Below are positions 47,565-60,706 of a DNA stretch of 64,000 bases, piece after piece. Positions within the stretch are counted from its first letter, which is position 1; the number at the start of each line of letters is the position of its first letter. Position numbers and translations under genes: made by a program. Source of the stretch: Prosapia bicincta (lineage: Eukaryota > Arthropoda > Insecta > Hemiptera > Cercopidae); contig JBAIZL010000003.1 of NCBI GenBank assembly GCA_036971475.1, positions 111,403,570 through 111,467,569 on the forward strand, read 5' to 3'. The notes beneath the pieces are model-generated. The model made no database searches. It was not told the origin of the DNA and saw nothing but the letters and a program-made list of their open reading frames with translations.

Positions 47565-48200
47565 TTTAATGACAGGGACAACATAGTGAACATAAACCCA
47601 TGTAAAATAGGGTTATAGAGGCGAACATAAAATGTTCATATGTCCTGCACCAAGGCCAGTCTAGTCAAACGTTTGTGAAAGCCTTTAACTTTAAACAGTT
47701 TGTTAATATTAAAACCCGCCACAGTTAACTTGACAAGTAATATAAACAAACATACTTTAAAGTTAATTCCTACTTAGGTTGAGCAATAACAATTTTAGTA
47801 TAGTTACATTTTATTGAATAACTTCCTGACCCGACGAACTTCGTATCGCCTAAAAGTCGTTAAACTTCATTTAGAATTTTATTAACATAATAATAGCTGA
47901 ACCTATAGTAGTCGATCGAGAAAAGTATGTCAATAAATGTTCTTGGCTAAATGTGTTGGAAAATAATTTTAGATTTATTGATGTTGCCTAGCAACCAAAA
48001 TTTGTAATGAATTGAATGAAATATCTTAAGATACGATAAGATAGAAAGCCATATTTTATGGTATTTTGGCATATAAATATTATATGTTGGATGTTATTGC
48101 TGTGTCGCCAGAAACCTTCCCAGGAATGTACTCAACAATTTGCCAATAATGTTTTTGCTAATAATGTATTTAGATGTATTATTTAGTTTGTTGATGGTTC
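47565..48200 (+). repeat. Partial R5/R7 repeats
   Basis: 47,572-47,640 matches the A/B junction at 62,905; 47,640-47,830 repeats 46,090-46,280 of R5 (rcaccaaggccagtctagtca..). 47,822-48,150 (R7) matches 58,170-58,530 (ataatagctgaacytatagtagtcg, gatgttgcctag, tcgccagaaaccttcccaggaatgtac). Confidence 0.75.
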
Positions 48201-48240
48201 TGTGATTGGATCTGTATGTAGTTGTATTACATTATCATAT

Positions 48241-48460
48241 ATTATGTATTCATTGATTTTGTCATTTAGGGTGTTTGTATTAATAATTTCTGTGGTGTTG
48301 CCTTTGTCTGCTGTGGTGAGTGTGATTTTGTTTAGTTGAGCCTTTTCTTTTATGTTTGCAGCGATTTTAATTTCATTGTTTACGTTTTAGTTTAGAATTT
48401 TTGTGTCATGTCGAAGTGAGTCTTGGTCTTTGGTGGCGGCTTTTGTATTAATTAAGATGT
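48241..48460 (-). pseudogene. PLE1 RT fragment
   Basis: About 80-85% alike to 16,672-16,895 of PLE1 (tgtattcatygattttgtcatttagg, tctgctgtggtgagtgtga, catgtcgaagtgagt.ttggtctttggt). It covers part of the RT N-terminal region on the minus strand; no catalytic motif is included. Confidence 0.8.
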
Positions 48461-49734
48461 ACACATTTGGATTTGTAATTAGTACCTAGTAAATTTGTTT
48501 AGAATAAATTTTATTACAATATTTTGACACAATGACGTACAAATGTAATGTGTGTTTTTACTTCGCATTAATTCTGTCTTCTAACTTTTTCTGTCACTAT
48601 TGCTTCGTGGGTTAACTCTGCTTATGCCCAGTTCACCAGGGTAAATTCTCATAACACTTTAGAATCTTTAATCTGATTAATGAGAACTGCATAAACTAAA
48701 CTAAGAAAACACAAATTTCACTAGAATTAAAACTTTCAACATTCCCCACATCATTTTGTTAAACTCACTAATTTTAAAATGGTCTAGTGTTGTCTATTGG
48801 AGTCACAACTGTTCCAAACATTTCTCCATTAAGTTCACATTTCCCCACTATAGATAGAAAGGTATTTTCTATACACATGGCGTCACATGATGAATGACAG
48901 CAAGACCTTTAAATAGAGCATTATTGTATTCTGGATGGTAATTTAGTAGGATTCTGTGATGACGACAAGGCCATCGAAATGTACATAAAGGGTTATTCAT
49001 AGGTAACTTAGGTAATATTACTTATTTTTGGGGGTTGGTTTTTTGCCAATATTTTTGTTGCAATATATCGCACCATTATGCTCTTGTTATTGTATAAAAT
49101 TTAGCATGTTTTCATTTGGTAGCAAACTTTTAAATGACAATAAATATTTATAGTCTTGGAAATGATTTTTTTCAATACGAGCCAAAATAATTTCAATTCA
49201 AATTATTATACAAAATGTCAATTTTTGATTGTTTTGATTTTTCAAATAAATTGATAACATGTTATGAATGACAGCAAAACCTTTAAGTAGAACTGTCAGT
49301 CATCCTCGATCTCGACATGTTTTCAGTCTCCTCATTGAAGAATAACTGTTACAGTTGCTCAGCTGTAGAAAACGTTGGTTACAGCCTTAAACATTCCTTT
49401 AAAACGGGATAATTATTTCCATGTCCTATGTTTACCTGCAATTGCACTTTAATTTCTTTTACTAAATATAGAACAATTTAATGCTTAGTATTTTGTTTGC
49501 AAGTTTACCTAATGATGTCCTTAACAAAGAAGGGTATTTTAATGTTATTGGAGCTAGTTATTTTGTAAAATTCTGTTATTTGTGGGGACCAACATCGACT
49601 ATGAGAAATATTATTATTCATGTTTACACTCGCAGAGATTGATTTTGTAAATAAATGCGGTGGATTTGCGAGTCAGGTACAACTATTTATTTAAGTAATC
49701 ACTTTTACATTAGTTTATGGCTATCCCAACTTTA
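48461..49734. other. Spacer with a hammerhead-like relic at 48,955-48,986
   Basis: Plus-strand tgtGATGA, a GATG...CATC stem, then GAAATGTACAT resembles the third module type (see 50,345-50,545), but the 5' core is TGTGATGA rather than CTGATGA. A local repeat of 'atgaatgacagcaa.acctttaa' (48,889 and 49,263) is also present. Otherwise nothing recognised. Confidence 0.35.
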
Positions 49735-49780
49735 ATTTTGTAAATTTGTAAAATCCTACTGAGACAGAACGTTTTCTAAT
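49735..49780 (-). mobile_element. PLE1 3'-tail remnant
   Basis: tactgagacagaacgttttc and the preceding tttgtaaatttgtaaaatcc match the PLE1 tail at 17,455-17,500 in reverse. GAAAACGTT is kept; the CTGATGA half is gone. Confidence 0.65.
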
Positions 49781-50344
49781 GATGTTAATTATGTTTGTAA
49801 AATATATTTACTTAGAAACACTTTTCATAAATATTTTTACACTTGTTTCCAAGGAACGTATATATTCATGCAAGAATTTTTCACTTTTATAATGGAATGA
49901 CTGACTTAATAACGAATAGACCAACAAACGACTTGTACAATATATACTAACAGTTTCACAACTATTATGTTGTATAGTTAAAAGAACATTTTTTCAATTC
50001 GAATCTTTTTCCTGTTGGTCTGGTCTTAATTTATAGTACACACAAATATAGCAACAACTGTAAATAGGACATGGAAGCATGTTAATAGGATTGTTTAAGG
50101 CTTGGCCGCGAGTTACAGCCCCAATGAGGGGTGAGAGAGCCTGATGTTTTCTAGAGGCCTAATACACAATTTCTATTTAATACCCAAGTGCTAGATTACA
50201 AAATGTGAACTATAACTGTTCCCATATGTGTTACTGTCTCATCACAGACTGTTCTAAAGGACTAGAGTGGCAACAGGATAAGCATTTACTCATTTAGAAT
50301 TATTTATATTTAAATATTAAAAAAGATATTTACAGGTTTATTTT

Positions 50345-50545
50345 AATAATTAATACACACAAACTGTAACCACAAATATGTTTATTCCAGTCTTATGTAG
50401 ACGTACATTTCGGATACAAACTAACCATCCTCAGTGACATGACACAGTATGTATTGTCATGTCTCTGAGAATAGTTACGGTATGACCGAAATGTACATAA
50501 CACTAGAATAAAAATATTTGTAGTTTTAGGTTGTGTGAATTATTA
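50345..50545. mobile_element. Foldback of about 200 bp with hammerhead-like arms (third type)
   Basis: Left arm 50,345-50,441 and right arm 50,456-50,545 are reverse complements (about 75-80% by eye): gtcatgtc.ctgag.at.gtta, ccgaaatgtac, act.gaataaa.atatttgt.gtt. The left arm's minus strand has CTGAGGA, a weak stem, CGAAATGTAC. The right arm's plus strand has CTGAGAA, then CCGAAATGTACAT. The core position 7 may vary in hammerheads (CUGANGA), so the left copy keeps a formal core. Both stem II helices are poor. Confidence 0.5.
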
Positions 50546-50744
50546 AATCACAGTAAACTATTCGAAGTAACTTATTTGGTTTATTATTACAGTAAATTAT
50601 TTCAAGTAATTAATTTGGATGTGTTTTGGGGACCCATGCCCGATTAATAGAAAAAACAATTATTTATTTTCACACAAATCTAAATAACTCGAGAGTTAGA
50701 CAAATTTTTGAAAAACTATATACAATCTATGTATATAACATAAA

Positions 50745-51860
50745 AACCATGATCCTTCTCAATAATTCGGATACGTTCACGTTTTTTGAAATGTTTGTCA
50801 TATTTACTCTTCTTAATTTTTTTCCATGTGCAAGATTTACCGAATAAGCCAGCATAAATTTACAACGCATTAAATTTTACTGTCTAAATATAAAACAAAC
50901 CGTTCATGCTGTCACACTCATTGCCAACGTATTAACTTATATTAGTAATCAAGAAGAAGAATGTCGAAACGGTCACAGCCAACTGGAGTAACGAATTCTT
51001 ATCGCCGCGATCTAGACTTTGGACAACAATAGAATCAGCTGTTTATTCGACTAGTGCGTTTATTAGCTTGTAGGTTATATTTTCTTATTAGTTTGAAGCT
51101 TTGGTGACTGGATTGGTATTTTGACATTTTGTGTGAAGGTTTTCAGATTAAAAGAAAGTGTAATTAGTTTCTAATACTAATTATCTTTGAGGTTTCCTTT
51201 ATTGTTTTGTAAAATTGTTTTTATCAAGGCAAAGATTTTACATTAGTTATAAAGAAGAAGATTTAAATTACACAAATAATTGTATCACGTCCTAATCACA
51301 ATTATGTAGCGTAAGTCTGTATAAAATTATATGTATGTTGTAGAAAAGAAACTGTATTTGATAAGTATTATTTTATATTATTTCTGTTCTTTACTATGCA
51401 TGCATAGCAATTACTTTCTATACGCATTAAGGTCGTCTGAGGTTATCTTTTCCTAATTACAAATACTTTTAAATATTGTAACATGTGTGGAAAGTAAGTT
51501 TGGAGCAATGTAACTTTCAACTGTTCTGTTCCGTTCATAATATCGGATACAATTTCTGATTACATTTAACTATAGATTCTTTAAAACTGAATGTAAATTT
51601 CTCGTATTCTCAACGCGGTTTGTATTAATTGCCGACAAAAAATAAAATATTCATGTAACCCAAATGACTTGCTTCAATAAATTTGATTTCATGTGATGAA
51701 AACTCTTAAAAAAATTAATTCTGAAAAATATTCATTATAAAGTAAACGAATAATAAGTTTAAAGATTTTGTGGTATTCTCTTTTACTAAATGCTCACACT
51801 TGATTAGGTTAGGCCTGTATTCTACAAATATATTTCTTGATATTAGTTATATAGTTTCCT
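50745..51860 (+). repeat. Composite repeat, module A, copy 2
   Basis: Aligns with 46,444-47,545 and 61,440-62,860. Its sequence variants (gaagaagatttaaattacac) are those found in the second half of the mosaic copy at 62 kb. It is followed by about 200 unrelated bases and then module B. Confidence 0.85.
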
Positions 51861-52084
51861 TTATTGATTTTATTAACACAAATATTTTACATTTTCATAA
51901 TAAATCAAAGAATATTTAAATAAGATTATACTTAAATAAACATTTGAGGAATTTTGTATGAAAAAAACGGAAAATAATGTAGACAAAATGTGTTTAAAAA
52001 TGTAGAAAAAAGTAAAATTCGATAGCATATAACACAAATTCGAAACTTAGGAGGTTATAGAGGAGAACATAAAGTGTTATTAAT

Positions 52085-53068
52085 ATTTGCAGTGCTAACT
52101 GATGGTGAGCAAAGCAGATGATGACTTGAGAAAGCACCCCAGAGCCCCCCGCATCGTGCAGTGCGCAAAGGTGAGTTGACGGGTTGCTTATGTTTGTTGT
52201 AGTGTATGAGTAGTTGGTTGCATTGTTTTCTGCTATGTAATGGCTTTTAATGGAAAGACACAACTAGTAAGTTGTAACCCAAGGCTGGAGTTTTATTTTG
52301 AATAATTTTTACTCCCGCTTTTTTTCCTGTAACCCAATAGCTCTAGGCTCTAGGCTATGCCATGAGAATACAACATACCGTATTGCGAAGTGTTGTAAAT
52401 GATATTCTTAAATTTAGCCTAAAATTAAAATCATAAAATACACGTTGTATAAAAATGCATATAAAATACAGAGAAAGGAATTTTAGATTAAAAGATTGTA
52501 AGCAACTGAAAAGTATTTAGACATGGAAAATCCGTGTTTGTTGAGGTAAACATAATGGACTTGCCTCAGGATTAGTGGCGTTTGCATTTCATCTGAAAGT
52601 TTTAAATTAAAAGTTTGTGTCAAATTTTACATTATCCTAAAAGGAAGTAATTTTTAAAAAGCACAAGTAACTTTGGCACGCAATAATCGCACAAAGAAGA
52701 CTGCTTGTAGTTTTCCCTAAACATGTATTTATAGAGAATTATATCCTGTTGTGTTTATAATATTACTTATAAAGAGATTATACCTTATAGTGGTGCTATA
52801 AGAAAGATAATGTATTTGTTGAGTGTTATTTTATATTACCATATTATATTATTCTGTTTATTTAGCACGTGAAGTCAGCATTTACCTGATGTAGTCTATG
52901 TAAGCAAAAGTAATTCTGTAGCCTCGTGTTGCCATTTGTAATACATTGATATAGATCTTGGCAAAGCTTAAATTGTGTATTTTAGAATGGAAAATATCGG
53001 GCATCCTTTTCTAATCTAATGAATAAATTCCAACAGTTTCGGGGCAGTTATACTCAATTCTGATTACC
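52085..53068 (+). repeat. Composite repeat, modules B (to about 52,590) and C (52,690-53,068)
   Basis: B matches 58,808-59,310 and 62,990-63,500 (cagagcccc.c.catcgtgcagtgcgcaaagg, gctctaggct.taggctatgcca, acttgcctcaggattagtggc). C matches 10,930-11,330. B lacks the 3' half present at 59,360-59,690. The minus frame at 51,994-52,263 is not conserved. Confidence 0.85.
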
Positions 53069-53135
53069 CCCCCCCCCTTTAAAGGTAGGATTAAAGGAGA
53101 GGAGTTTAGGACTTAAGATGATCTGCGATGCCAGG

Positions 53136-53138
<3 letters not shown>

Positions 53139-53184
<46 letters not shown>
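53139..53184. repeat. (CA)23 microsatellite within the composite repeat
   Basis: Uninterrupted CA run between modules C and D, preceded by an 11-C tract (53,067-53,077). Confidence 0.95.
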
Positions 53185-53187
<3 letters not shown>

Positions 53188-53204
53188 CTTATCACGCACA
53201 CACT

Positions 53205-53650
53205 CACAGTGATTGTTTACTTTCAATGTTATATCGGTTTATATAAACGCTTCCTCGAAATTGCAATGCAATGACAGAAGGGAGGTGAAATGGTGACGAT
53301 TGGTTCAATGTTCCAAATATTTGTTATATGTTGTATGACAATACGAGATTAGACGGCGCTAAATATGCCAAACAGGTGCTGGAATGTTTAGGGGCTTCAT
53401 TTTAAGCCTGTTTCCTTTGAAACTACTGCTTATGATTTTGGAGTCATTTTAATAATTTTTAAAATAATATCCATTCAATATGGTTTCCTTGTGTGTGTTT
53501 GTGCGTGCGAACGTTTACTTTACTTGTGCGTTTCGCCGTTTACTTTTCTCAACGCTTCAATGCAACGATGGAAAAGAGAGATTAAATGGTGACATTAAAG
53601 GTTGATGTGAAAAATATTTTCCAAATATTTGAAGACACTAATATAATCGA
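53205..53650 (+). repeat. Composite repeat, module D (53,205-53,385) and a second partial D (53,510-53,650)
   Basis: D matches 60,842-61,045 (gtttactttyaa, attgcaatgca.tg.yagaag, gaaatggtga, ttrtatgrcaatacgagwttagacggcgc). The second partial copy repeats gtttacttt..caatgcaacgatggaaaagagagattaaatggtgac. Confidence 0.75.
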
Positions 53651-54594
53651 CCTTCAGGTAATAGGGTAGCTACAGGGCGGGGGAGAATGGCAGGTATAAA
53701 CGGATGCAAACATCGGGGTATACGAGCCCTAGAGGTAGGTGTACCGGTAATAAGATCATGGTACAAGTTTGCTGGAAATTTCCTAAAGTAAATATTTGCT
53801 AAATAATATTAAATTTTAGCCATACATGTGTTTCTAAGCGTGGGGCCTGTTTAAGGATGACTTGTTTAGGTGAAACACGTTCTACATTTGTCCGCATCAC
53901 AAAGGCTCAGTCCTGTTTATTTATTTAGTTCTCTTCATAGTTCATTGCGAGTCGAGCTTTACATAAAGTAATTAATTTATACCAATATATTGTTTAAAAC
54001 CAACGTGTCAATTCTGGCCTAAACGATGCACAAACTATATTTTGTGAAAGCTTTTGAAAGTGTTGTAAAAAGTCAAACAAGTTATATATATAAAAAAATA
54101 TTTTAATTACTAATAAAGACAATAGAGGAATATGTTACTTTTTTAAATAACGAAAAGGAATAGTATTAGTTACTTCTTTACAAATAATATCGCAATATAA
54201 CCTATTCGTGAAAACAGCTGTTCTACCACATAACCTATAACATAAAATCAGCTGTTTTATGAAATCATATGTTATCACTTATTTTAAAACTCATGAAACC
54301 GAGTAACTACGTATATTGCATACCTTGCCCCTTTTTTGAAATGTTTTTCTCTCATACAAAACTAAAATAAATTCCTTAAATTTAGTTAATGGAATTTGAA
54401 ATATTTTTAATAACACCACGTGTCATCCGCTGCAAGTTTTAAAACATATAAACTAAAGTGATAAATAAAAAGTATTTTATTAACGATTGAAAATTGGTAC
54501 AAGATATGTATATGGAGATTGTGAACTAATTGTAGGATTTGAATAACTATGCATGGAAGCGCTTATCTTACATATAAATGTATAAATGTTGTTT
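53651..54594. other. AT-rich spacer
   Basis: No feature recognised. Confidence 0.5.
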
Positions 54595-54602
54595 GTCTAC
54601 AA

Positions 54603-55102
54603 CAGCGATTTCCAACCTGTCGTACGCGTACCCCCAGGGGTACGTAGAAGCCTTGGGGGGAGGGGGGGGGGGGGGGTTAAGCGAACATAATACCAGTAAT
54701 GGCGGACATATTTCACACTTTAGATTTGAAACAAAAACTAGGTGACACTAGTAGTTTACAAGATAGTTGAGGTGTTGTTGATCGTAAAATGCGTGGCGCT
54801 TGTATGTTTGTGTGCGACTGAAAGCACAGAATAGAATAGTGATGGGAAACATCTATTCCTGATTTATGTGAAAAATAGAAATCCAGATATGTGTCTATTA
54901 TTTGATGATCTTTAAGTTAAACGTCTGTCCTGTTGCCCACACAAAAATATCGTGTACACAGCCGGTTCTCCCCCGCTTCACCCATTACTTACAAGGCAGT
55001 CAGGCAACCACTCTTTGTCTTAATCCCGTCGAGGGATAGGAAGCACTTTTCATTGGAAACACATCTTTAGGTACGTGAAATGAAAAGGGTTGAAAGCCAC
55101 TG
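54603..55102. mobile_element. Non-autonomous hAT element (500 bp) with 8-bp target duplication
   Basis: Ends CAGCGATTTCCAACC and, reverse complemented, CAGTGGCTTTCAACC (11 of 15 match), in the CAG.GGTT..CAACC style of hAT terminal repeats. They are flanked by GTCTACAA (54,595-54,602) and GTCTACAC (55,103-55,110), an 8-bp duplication with one change. Just inside is the self-complementary phrase gtacgcgtacccccaggggt, followed by a G-tract (54,655-54,676). No transposase fragment. Mild decay of the duplication implies moderate age. Confidence 0.82.
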
Positions 55103-55110
55103 GTCTACAC

Positions 55111-57000
55111 TAGCATTAATAATGCATGCGCACAATGTAAAAGTACGCAATTTGCTATTTAGAATAAATACGTAGCCTCAGTTAGATATTATTTCGCCAC
55201 GGCCACCCAAATATACACTGGAGACTGAATAGTATTGACTATTCACCGGTCATACCTTTTAGTAACCCAACTTGGACTCAAACGTTTTGCAACAAGTTTT
55301 ACAAGGTTTTGGTGTATTAAAACTCAGTCTCTGTATTGTGGTTGTTTAAGTCTACTTGTGTATTACTTCTGTTCTTATTTTATATTAATTTCTAGAAGGT
55401 TATTCCGGATTGGCAACTTCCATGCTTTCCATAAAGGCGTAATGACTGTATCTATCTGGTGTCTTCTGAGCTTCCCTTTAAAATTTTATCAAGTTTATGT
55501 CAGCAACATTCGCAGAGCTTAAAATATATTTCTCTAACTGAAAGTCATGGTCTAACTTATGTTCTAAGTTTTGTTTGAAAATAGAGTTGGAAAAACAAAG
55601 TTGTAAACCGTACGTAGGAGCAAATCACCCCCGCTTTAGGGTTTAGATATTTTTGATTGGGTTAAACAATTAAAACGTTTGTTTAATCTTATGACAGGTA
55701 TCTATAGCTCTTCAAGAATTCACATGAAAAAAAGTATAAGGGCAGAAAGCTACGGTATTCGAGATATTGATTTACAACTTTGCAGAAACATACAATAATA
55801 TAACAATATTACATAATAAATAGGTAACACATTTCAATTTATCTTTACAATACTTAAATTAGGACACAAAAATATATAAATAACGTGGAATCGAGATCAG
55901 TATGTCGTTACCTCTGGGATTTACCGAAACATCCGTTGGTAAAGTTGGTCCCTTTATTACGTCAACGCAAGAGGCACATTACCAGTCGAGGGATGTCCCC
56001 GGGTGTTGGATTCTACAACGGCCAGACAATCGTGTCTTGTTTACATCTTGTGTTTGTAAACACAATTTGTCGCTTTGCATACTTGATTGTTCACGCAATT
56101 AATTATCAGCATCTAAGGGAAACCCCAATTTTCAGTGTGAAGTACTTTCTAAGCATTCTGTAACTGCAACTCTTAAAAATACCCTGGCTATTAAAATTTA
56201 AACAGACCTTTAGGTAAGACACTATAACTCGGATGGTAATACACTCGTGTTTTCTTTAATGGTTATTGTTAATAAATACCATATTCAATTGAATGTTTTT
56301 CAAATGAAAATTCCTTTGGCACGTTTAACAATTTTGCCATGGAGAAAAACCCTTCAGTTCAAGTGTATAAAGTTGTGCTAGCATCAGATTTAGCTTAACA
56401 AATGCACAAACTAATGACTCTATACAACAGCTGTTTATACGTAGATGGTTGTGTAGTAGAACAGCTGTTCAAATACATAGGTTATGTTATTTTACTTATT
56501 GTACATTATTAAAAAAAATGTTAATATTTAATATTTATTATAAGTTAATAAATGGAAGGTAATTTATTTCCTACGAGCTTCGTGTTAAGACTGTAACAGG
56601 AATATGATTTAGTAAGTGTTATTTAATTTATTGTAAAACCTTGCCTAATTCTATCTTTGATTTTAAGTTTTACTAAACACTGAAGAATGTAAATCAAGTT
56701 TCCCCTTCTTAGTGTTAAGTTTCTTCAATACAAACATGTCATTGGTGATATCATGTTCTGAGATGAGAGAAAATTTAGTTTCTAAAACTTTTTAATTCCA
56801 TGACTTCCGTTTTTTATAAAAACAGAACAATAAAGCCCCATTTTATAGTAATAAAAGTCTAAAGTAAAACTGTTACTACGAATAATATATATGAAAACAG
56901 ACAATCTTTGAACAAACTTTAAGATACTAACCAGCAACGTTAACGTCCCAATTTATAATAGAAAGTTATAAAAGGAAACAATTAATGTTTTTATTGCATT
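55111..57000. other. Intergenic, only unrecognised short frames
   Basis: Frames at 55,235-55,522 and 55,885-56,163 (two overlapping plus frames) have no domain or splice framing I can defend. 55,900-56,100 has higher GC and could be decayed coding DNA. Confidence 0.4.
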
Positions 57001-57004
57001 TGAG

Positions 57005-57200
57005 GACTAATGGGGAGCCGAGCAGAGGTTGAAGTGGGAAAGCTTTTCGAAGCCCTCCGGAGCCCCCCAGAGCCCCCCGAATCGTGCACTGCACTTAGGT
57101 GAGTTGATGAGTTGCTTATTATTGCTGTAATGTACAAATAGTTAGGTGTTTGGTTGCATTATGCTCTGAGATGTAGAGGCTTTTAAAGAAATAGAGGCAG
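57005..57200 (+). repeat. Composite repeat, module B start, fragment
   Basis: Matches 63,000-63,180 (gcagaggt.ga, agccccccagagcccccygaatcgtgca, ggtgagttgatgagttgctta). Confidence 0.8.
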
Positions 57201-57341
57201 TACAGATTTTTGTGACAATGAAAATAATAAGATAAAATAAGGTAAAAGGTAAAATAACCCAAGAATGCTGGTACAAAGTCTGGCAAAAATTAAATCTATT
57301 CGTACCATGTTTATGATATTAGTAAATATAAAATAATTTAG

Positions 57342-57440
57342 CTATACGCCCAGATACAATTACCTCTATTCTAGCGGCAAGCCTAGATTCCTGAAACAAT
57401 GAATCTTTACTTCCTGAATTCCAGGAAACAATAATGTAGT
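57342..57440. repeat. Dispersed repeat related to 12,665-12,840
   Basis: Shares gcccagatacaattacc, gcaagcctagattcc and caatgaatcttt..ggaaacaataatgta. Carries a single, not tripled, unit. Confidence 0.75.
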
Positions 57441-58159
57441 AATTAAAGGCATAGTTTTACGACCAACTAAATAAGTTGTAGAAATTAAATTCAATTTCCG
57501 ATTAAAATTGCAAGAAATTAGAAACAAAAAATGATACAAATTCAAGTTAACTTTAGTAGGGTTTATAATTTTCAAATTTTATGTAGGCACTATCAATGTC
57601 TGCTTATAATTGATTGGTTAATATGTCTACTCTAGAAAGTTGTTCATTTCACGATATAATTTTGTTTTTCCAAAGATGTGAGATTTTTCTTTTGTTTGCG
57701 ATATTTTATTTTGTGAATGATTTCTTTTTATGTGTTTCTTTTTACGAATAAATGTTGGTTTGGCAAAATAACTAGATTTTCAGTTTTTATTTTGGTTCTC
57801 AAATGTGTGGGTTTTCTGAATTATTTAAAATATTTAATAGGGGTGATTTCTAGTTAATTTTGATTCTTTGAAATGTGTTTGTTTTTATGAATGAAATGGT
57901 TAATTAAGTTTGATTTCACGTTTTTGTTTTTAAATTGGCATGGTGATGAATAATAAATATGCTTGTTGCATTGCTTGAACGTAAGGAGAATAATTGTTGC
58001 AACATGCATTGGTTATATCCTTATACTTGTGCTTTCCTCCTTATCTCTTACAAACACACTTTAGGTTTGCTTCTCCTAGAGATGGACTGGTTGGATGATG
58101 TGAAGTCCTATATAGTCAGCTGAGATTGCGTTAAAATTAGGGAATTATATTGTTTACCT
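57441..58159. other. AT-rich spacer
   Basis: No feature recognised. Confidence 0.5.
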
Positions 58160-58545
58160 CCATAAGGCGTTTAGGTCCAATAAATAGCTTGTTAACATTA
58201 GCTAAACCTAATTTAGTATTTTATTAAAATAATAATAGCTGAACTTATAGTAGTCGCTCGAGAAAGTGGGACATTCATAGTTCTTTATTAATTGCTATTT
58301 ATTGAAGTGCACTCGGATATACAATATTCTGTGTATATTGTTCTAAATCTGATGGAATATTATTCTAGATTGTTGAGTGTTGCCTAGGAATCAAAACTTG
58401 AAATTATATCAATCTAGTTAATAAAGATAAGATAAATAGAAAGAATTATTTTATGCAATTTTAGCACTTTAAAATTTGTTATGTCGCCAGTAACCTTCCC
58501 AGGAATGTACGCAACCATTTCCCAAAGTTTCTTAGCGATCGGATC
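58160..58545 (+). repeat. Repeat R7, copy 2
   Basis: Aligns with 47,822-48,150; diverged and with small insertions. Confidence 0.65.
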
Positions 58546-58609
58546 AGTGGTTTAGTAATGCATAAGGCTCATACTTACATACATACACACATTCATTTAT
58601 ATATGTATA

Positions 58610-58635
58610 TGTGTATGTATATGTATATATAGGCC

Positions 58636-58695
<60 letters not shown>
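58610..58695. repeat. (TA)n microsatellite
   Basis: TA/TG-containing start, then about 29 TA units. Confidence 0.95.
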
Positions 58696-58700
<5 letters not shown>

Positions 58701-58807
58701 TTAATAAATAGGCTAAATGGAACGAAATAACTATGCTGTATACCTTGCGACTTTAATATAAAACTAGAATTAATTCAATAAAATTCATTTACAGTGCAAA
58801 CAGACTG

Positions 58808-60022
58808 AGCCCCCCCCCGCATCGTGCAGTGCGCAAAGGTGAGTTGATGGGTTGCTTAGGTTTGCTTTAATGTATGAGTAGTTGGGTGTTTGGTTGCATT
58901 GCGTTCTGCTATGTAATGGCTTTTAATGAAAAGACACAATTAGTAAGTTTTAATTCAGGGCTGGAATTTTATTTTGACATAATTTGGTTTTTTGTTATGC
59001 CCGCTATCCCCCCTGTGACTCGCTCTAGGCTTTAGGCTATGCCATGCGAATACAATATACCGTATTGGGAGGTGTTGTAAAAGATACTTTTAAAATGATA
59101 AATTACGCGTTGTATAAAAATGTATTTAAAATACGCAGAAAGGATATTTAGATTGAAAGATTGTAAACAACTGATAAGTGTTTACCTTAACTATATTACG
59201 CCCACACTTAGCGAGTAAGCTTAGGCGTTTTGCTTTGCTTGTCTACAGCAGTGGCCCATGTTACGCTTGACGAGGTAAACATAATACACTTGCCTCTGGA
59301 TTAGTGGCGAGTGGTGTTAGTGCGCTGTGGGGATTAACTTTGTGTTTCCTGAACATAGATATGCCAAAAATGTTTTATCCATTTCCTAGTGTTCCTGAAT
59401 ACATTGTCAGGAGACGCAAGCCTTCATTGCGCCATCGGTGGGGCGTGGGGTTGAGTTGGATATAGAATCTAAAAGAGTCATTGTGTTGAATTGAAACCTT
59501 TGTGAAGGCGCCTAACCTGAAACCATTTGTTAATAGAAGTCGTAGAAGTAACTTGACAAGGTAGTTGCGCTCCATTTATATGTCGGAAATCTCTCATTCT
59601 CAATAATTTATTGAAGCACAACAATTACGTTTTGGCAAAGGGCTGCTAATGGGGACTCGCCAAAGTGCCTTGGGGAATCCTGTATATATTATTTTGTCAA
59701 AATATGTATGTTTATATCGACTAAGTATATCAGTTTCGTTATGTCAATACTAATTGAAATAAATAAATTCAGAAATAAACACTGCCTGTATGTTTTGTGG
59801 TAAGGCAAAATATTGAAATGAAATGGTTTTATTATTATTGAGCACGGATATGGCAATTACATTAGCACAAAGGCTTTCTTATCGCTTTCACATTCGTAAT
59901 CACAGCTCCTACTTCCAGATTCACTTTCCAGAATTTTATAGTAGAAAATATCGGACATCAATATCCAGATTTCTAAGCAATGAATTCCAACAGTTTCGGA
60001 GCTGTTGTACTCAATTGTCATT
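58808..60022 (+). repeat. Composite repeat, modules B (58,808-59,694) and end of C (59,941-60,022)
   Basis: The fullest B copy on the plus strand; its 3' half (59,360-59,694) is found inverted at 10,262-10,700 and on the plus strand at 63,550-63,780. C is reduced to its last 80 bases (aaatatcggacatc ... ttccaacagtttcggagc) before the (CA)n. The minus frame at 59,375-59,575 is a repeat by-product. Confidence 0.85.
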
Positions 60023-60029
60023 AATGAAA

Positions 60030-60050
60030 ACACACGCACACGCCCAAATA

Positions 60051-60087
<37 letters not shown>

Positions 60088-60111
60088 TCCCATGCCCACG
60101 CACACACCCAC

Positions 60112-60148
<37 letters not shown>

Positions 60149-60175
60149 ATTCCCATGCCCACGCACACACCCACA

Positions 60176-60208
<33 letters not shown>

Positions 60209-60450
60209 CGTTCAAAGTCACTCACACACACACACACTCTCACACTCGCTCACACACACACAACAACAACACACACACACACACACAACAACAACACACA
60301 CACACACTCAACACACACACACACACACAAACACACATTCCCACGCCCACGCGCACACCCACAACACACACACACACACACACACACACACCCACAACAC
60401 ACACACCCACAACACACACACTCACACTCGCTCACAGTCGCTCTTAGTCG

Positions 60451-60485
<35 letters not shown>

Positions 60486-60651
60486 CAACACACACACACA
60501 CACTCACACAACAACATACACACACACACACAAACACTCACACACACACACACACACCCACAACACACACACCCACAACACACACACTCACACTCGCTCA
60601 CAGTCGCTCTTAGTCGCTCACACACACACACACACACACACACACAACAAC

Positions 60652-60706
<55 letters not shown>

